Shown: positions 6,269 to 8,501 of the stretch, in pieces
Numbering within the stretch: position 1 is the stretch's first letter
Layout of the letters: each line of letters opens with the position of its first letter
DNA from: Bacteroidota bacterium
Lineage (GTDB): Bacteria > Bacteroidota > Bacteroidia > Flavobacteriales > Flavobacteriaceae
NCBI GenBank assembly: GCA_022601215.1
Contig: JAHZIZ010000015.1
Span: forward strand, 1 to 8,501
Reading direction: 5' to 3'
Length of the DNA stretch: 8,501 nucleotides
Notes under the pieces: model-generated
Database searches by the model: none
Seen by the model: the letters and a program-made list of their open reading frames with translations, nothing else
What the model was told of the DNA's origin: nothing
Position numbers and translations under genes: made by a program

Positions 6269-6727
6269 AAAATATATACGCTTCATTCTAAACAAAATAT
6301 ACCTATAAGTCTCAATGAGGCTTGGGAATTTCTTTCCAACCCAAATAATCTTAAAACCATCACGCCAGAATACATGGGTTTCCATATTCTTTCTGGTGCG
6401 GATCGGCCTATGTATGCTGGACAGATCATACAGTATATTGTAACCCCTGTTTTAGGTATTAAAACAAAATGGGTTACCGAAATCACCCATGCCAAAGACC
6501 ATGCTTATTTTGTAGACGAACAACGATTTGGTCCTTACGCACTGTGGCATCACAAGCACTTTATAAAGAAAATTGACGGAGGTGTAGAGATGGAAGACAT
6601 CATAGATTACAAGGTGCCTTTTGGTTGGTTTGGACAACTCATTCACCCCTTTATTGTTCGACCCAAACTCGATGAAATTTTTGAATACCGACGGAAAAAA
6701 CTAATCGACCTCTTTGGAGAAATATAA
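6266..6727 (+). CDS. SRPBCC (START-like) family protein, TTG start
   Basis: From the TTG at 6266 the product is 153 residues: MKIYTLHSKQ, then ISLNEAWEFLSNPNNLKTIT (14-33), YMGFHIL, YAGQIIQYIV, GIKTKWVTEI (64-73), the conserved-looking RFGPYALWHHKHF (87-99) and a C-terminal helix (LDEIFEYRRKKLIDLFG). This is the helix-grip SRPBCC fold, a small cytosolic hydrophobic-ligand-binding domain related to COG4276 proteins; the ligand is unknown. No ATG occurs in frame after the stop at 6209-6211. Two TTG codons are possible (6248, 6266); I prefer 6266 because MKIYTL is the start I recall for homologs, while 6248 adds six residues. The SDR gene begins six bases after its stop, so the two form an operon with the photolyase. 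Confidence 0.85.
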   Translation: MKIYTLHSKQNIPISLNEAWEFLSNPNNLKTITPEYMGFHILSGADRPMYAGQIIQYIVTPVLGIKTKWVTEITHAKDHAYFVDEQRFGPYALWHHKHFIKKIDGGVEMEDIIDYKVPFGWFGQLIHPFIVRPKLDEIFEYRRKKLIDLFGEI

Positions 6728-6733
6728 ACAAGT

Positions 6734-7428
6734 ATGAAAAAGAATATTTTACTTATTGGAGGTTCATATGGAATCGGAAATGAAATCGCTCAGCAGCTCA
6801 CTAATGAATATAATATTTACATTGCTTCTCGCAGCAATCAAAATATTCCCAAAGGGGCTACTCATCTTCCATTTAATGTCCTAGAAGATGAGATTTCCTC
6901 ACTAGCATTACCTGACACCATAGATGGTCTTGTGTATTGCCCTGGTAGTATTAACCTAAAACCCTTCAAAATATTAAAACCCGATGCGTTCCTAAAGGAT
7001 TTGGAAATAAATTTTTTGGGGCTAATACGCTCCGTGCAAGAGCTACTTCCCAAATTAAAGAATTCCCATCAAGCAAGCTTAGTCTTCTTTAGCACGGTAG
7101 CCGTAAAAGTTGGAATGCCTTTTCACACCAGTGTCGCAGCCTCCAAAGGAGCCATTGAAGGCTTTGCTAAAGCGCTTGCGGCAGAATACGCTCCTGCCTT
7201 TAGAGTAAATGTTATAGCGCCTTCACTAACGGACACTCCGTTGGCTAATAAATTACTATCGAACGATGAAAAAAATTAAAGATGGGGGCACGTCACCCCT
7301 TAAAAAGGGTTGGAACCGAAAAAGACATCGCCAACCTTGCAAGTTTCTTATTGAGAGAAGAGTCCTCTTGGATGACAGGGCAGGTATTAGGGGTTGACGG
7401 CGGAACCTCAACAATTAATCTACAATGA
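6734..7428 (+). CDS. SDR family oxidoreductase, reading frame broken by one frameshift in an A7 run
   Basis: The first frame runs from the ATG at 6734 to TAA 7277-7279 (181 codons). It has the Rossmann glycine motif GGSYGIG (9-15), the CPGS turn (69-72) that replaces NNAG, FFST with Ser120, Lys138 in SVAASKGA, and APSLTDTPLA. The C-terminus is missing there but continues in the -1 frame from 7276 to TGA 7426-7428: MGARHPLKRVGTEKDIANLA, SSWMTGQVLGVDGG, STINLQ. Joined, the protein would be ~231 residues, a normal SDR length. The break is at seven A's (7269-7275); one more A restores the frame. The usual catalytic Tyr of YxxxK is Val134, which I recall as common to this SDR subgroup, so NAD(P)-dependent chemistry is uncertain. 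No other decay is seen. It may be a pseudogene, a sequencing error or a recoded gene. Confidence 0.82.
7269..7309 (+). other. Frameshift site: A7 run, slippery heptamer A-AAA-AAT, stop, and GC hairpin
   Basis: The heptamer at 7270-7276 is read A AAA AAT in the SDR frame and the next codon is TAA. A -1 slip moves ribosomes into the frame encoding the rest of the SDR. GGGG from the run at 7284-7288 can pair with CCCC (7296-7299), starting seven bases after the heptamer, a usual spacing for a stimulatory structure. CCCTT (7297-7301) with AAGGG (7305-7309) is an alternative stem. An ATG at 7282 in the -1 frame, two bases after the TAA, would also permit reinitiation. Confidence 0.5.
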
Positions 7429-8501
7429 TGAAATCTAAAGTCAACATATTTTGGTTTAGAAGAGATTTGAGACTAGAGGACAACAAAGGGTTCTGTAAGG
7501 CATTACAAGGCACATACCCAGTACTCCCATTATTTATTTTTGACACAGAAATTCTTGACAATCTAAATGAAGATGACGCTAGGGTTTCCTTTATTTTTGA
7601 CCGAGTGCAACAAATGTGTAATCAATTGAAAAAGCAAGGAAGTAGCATTGCCATGTACTACGCTACTCCAGCGAAGGCATTTCAAGAAATTACGTCACAA
7701 TATGATGTGCAAAATGTTATTACCAACAGAGATTATGAACCCTATGCAAGAAAGAGAGATGAGGATATTTCTACTGCTCTTTCTGAAAAAGGAATAGGAT
7801 TTTATACTTTTAAAGATCACGTGATTTTTGAAAAAGATGAAATCACGAAAGACGACGGTGCTCCATATGTGGTATACACACCTTACATGAAGAAATGGAA
7901 ACACACTTTTAAGAGTGCTAAAACATTCGACAATTATAATCCAACACCCTACTTTAAAAATTTACACCAAGATACTTCAATTGCATATGTTACTTTAGCA
8001 AATATGGGCTTTCTTACTTCCTCTATAAAAGTACCTGATTATGATGTCTCTCCTAAAACAATTCAGCAATACGAAGCCACTCGAAATTATCCAGCAAAGG
8101 ACAGCACTTCAAAATTAGGTCCGCATCTTCGTTTTGGAACAGTGAGTATCAGACAAATGGTTCAAAAGGCCATTCAACAAGAAAACGAAGTCTTTTGGCA
8201 GGAACTGATCTGGAGAGAATTTTTCACTCAAATACTTTGGCACTTTCCACATACCGTTTTCAATGCATTTAAACCCAAATACGATCGTATTGATTGGAGA
8301 AACAACGAAATCGAGTTCGAAAAATGGGCAACGGGCACAACGGGTTATGTGTTAGTGGATGCCGGAATGAGAGAACTCAATGCTACCGGATATATGCACA
8401 ACCGAGTTAGAATGCTTGTTGCAAGCTTTCTATGCAAACACCTTCTCATTGACTGGCGTTGGGGTGAGGCATATTTTGCGCAGAAATTATTGGATTACGA
8501 A
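7425..8501 (+). CDS. phrB: Class I deoxyribodipyrimidine photolyase (FAD-dependent), 3'-truncated by the window edge
   Basis: The frame starts at ATG 7425 or the adjacent ATG 7428 (numbering below from 7428) and is open to the last base, giving 358 residues of an expected ~430-480. The N-terminal domain opens with VNIFWFRRDLRLEDN (5-19), the Rossmann-like antenna-binding domain. The FAD-binding helical domain follows, with SKLGPHLRFGTVS and ELIWREFF. Aligned by eye on E. coli PhrB, Glu259 and Trp262 match the lesion-contacting Glu274 and Trp277, Asn325 in YMHNR matches Asn341, and Trp290 and Trp343 match electron-transfer Trp306 and Trp359. The third triad Trp lies outside the window. These residues favour a light-driven cyclobutane-dimer repair enzyme over a non-repairing cryptochrome. 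ATG 7425 overlaps the SDR TGA by four bases (ATGA), so its translation is probably coupled to the SDR's -1 frame. Confidence 0.93.
   Translation, partial: MMKSKVNIFWFRRDLRLEDNKGFCKALQGTYPVLPLFIFDTEILDNLNEDDARVSFIFDRVQQMCNQLKKQGSSIAMYYATPAKAFQEITSQYDVQNVITNRDYEPYARKRDEDISTALSEKGIGFYTFKDHVIFEKDEITKDDGAPYVVYTPYMKKWKHTFKSAKTFDNYNPTPYFKNLHQDTSIAYVTLANMGFLTSSIKVPDYDVSPKTIQQYEATRNYPAKDSTSKLGPHLRFGTVSIRQMVQKAIQQENEVFWQELIWREFFTQILWHFPHTVFNAFKPKYDRIDWRNNEIEFEKWATGTTGYVLVDAGMRELNATGYMHNRVRMLVASFLCKHLLIDWRWGEAYFAQKLLDYE

Noticed and set aside
7282..7428. Separate 48-residue gene starting at the ATG after the SDR stop
   Set aside because: The sequence is the C-terminus of an SDR, not an independent protein; it is treated as part of the frameshifted gene, though reinitiation there is possible.

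Overview
The window reads as chromosomal DNA of a member of the Flavobacteriaceae (Bacteroidetes). This is inferred from several signs: an AT-rich composition, DUF2911 and PIG-L/SSS gene types typical of that group, Bacteroidetes-style -7 boxes (TAnnTTTG) upstream of several genes, and few recognisable Shine-Dalgarno sequences. There is no rRNA, tRNA, CRISPR array, insertion sequence or phage gene.

Left part (1-3647, + strand): a tightly coupled operon. It holds the 3' part of a large multidomain PIG-L deacetylase that runs in from the left edge, a 35-residue single-span membrane protein whose ATG overlaps the deacetylase stop, and a sodium:solute symporter starting one base after the small gene ends. 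The arrangement suggests removal of an acyl group from a glyco- or amino-conjugate plus Na+-driven uptake of a product. The substrate cannot be read from sequence.

Middle (3648-6006): a small secreted protein of unknown function with its own promoter converges on a secreted DUF2911 protein (- strand). The two share one bidirectional terminator at 4319-4346. The DUF2911 gene is divergent from a MIP-family channel. That channel has both NPA motifs but lacks the selectivity-filter His of water channels and ends in a Cys-rich tail. Its -7 box lies so close to the ATG that the mRNA may be leaderless.

Right part (6007-8501, + strand): a candidate 38-residue basic protein, a stretch rich in repeats (two TTGTT(T)AA half-sites one helical turn apart, then a 12-bp-arm inverted repeat), and an operon of SRPBCC protein, short-chain dehydrogenase (SDR) and class I photolyase. 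The photolyase is open to the right edge. The SRPBCC gene has no ATG; its best start is a TTG inside the right arm of the inverted repeat. The SDR frame is broken in a run of seven A's, directly before a TAA, but continues intact in the -1 frame to a stop that overlaps the photolyase ATG. This could be a sequencing error, a recent mutation, or recoding at an A-AAA-AAT slippery site. It is the point in the window most worth checking. The photolyase suggests the operon serves light or UV stress.
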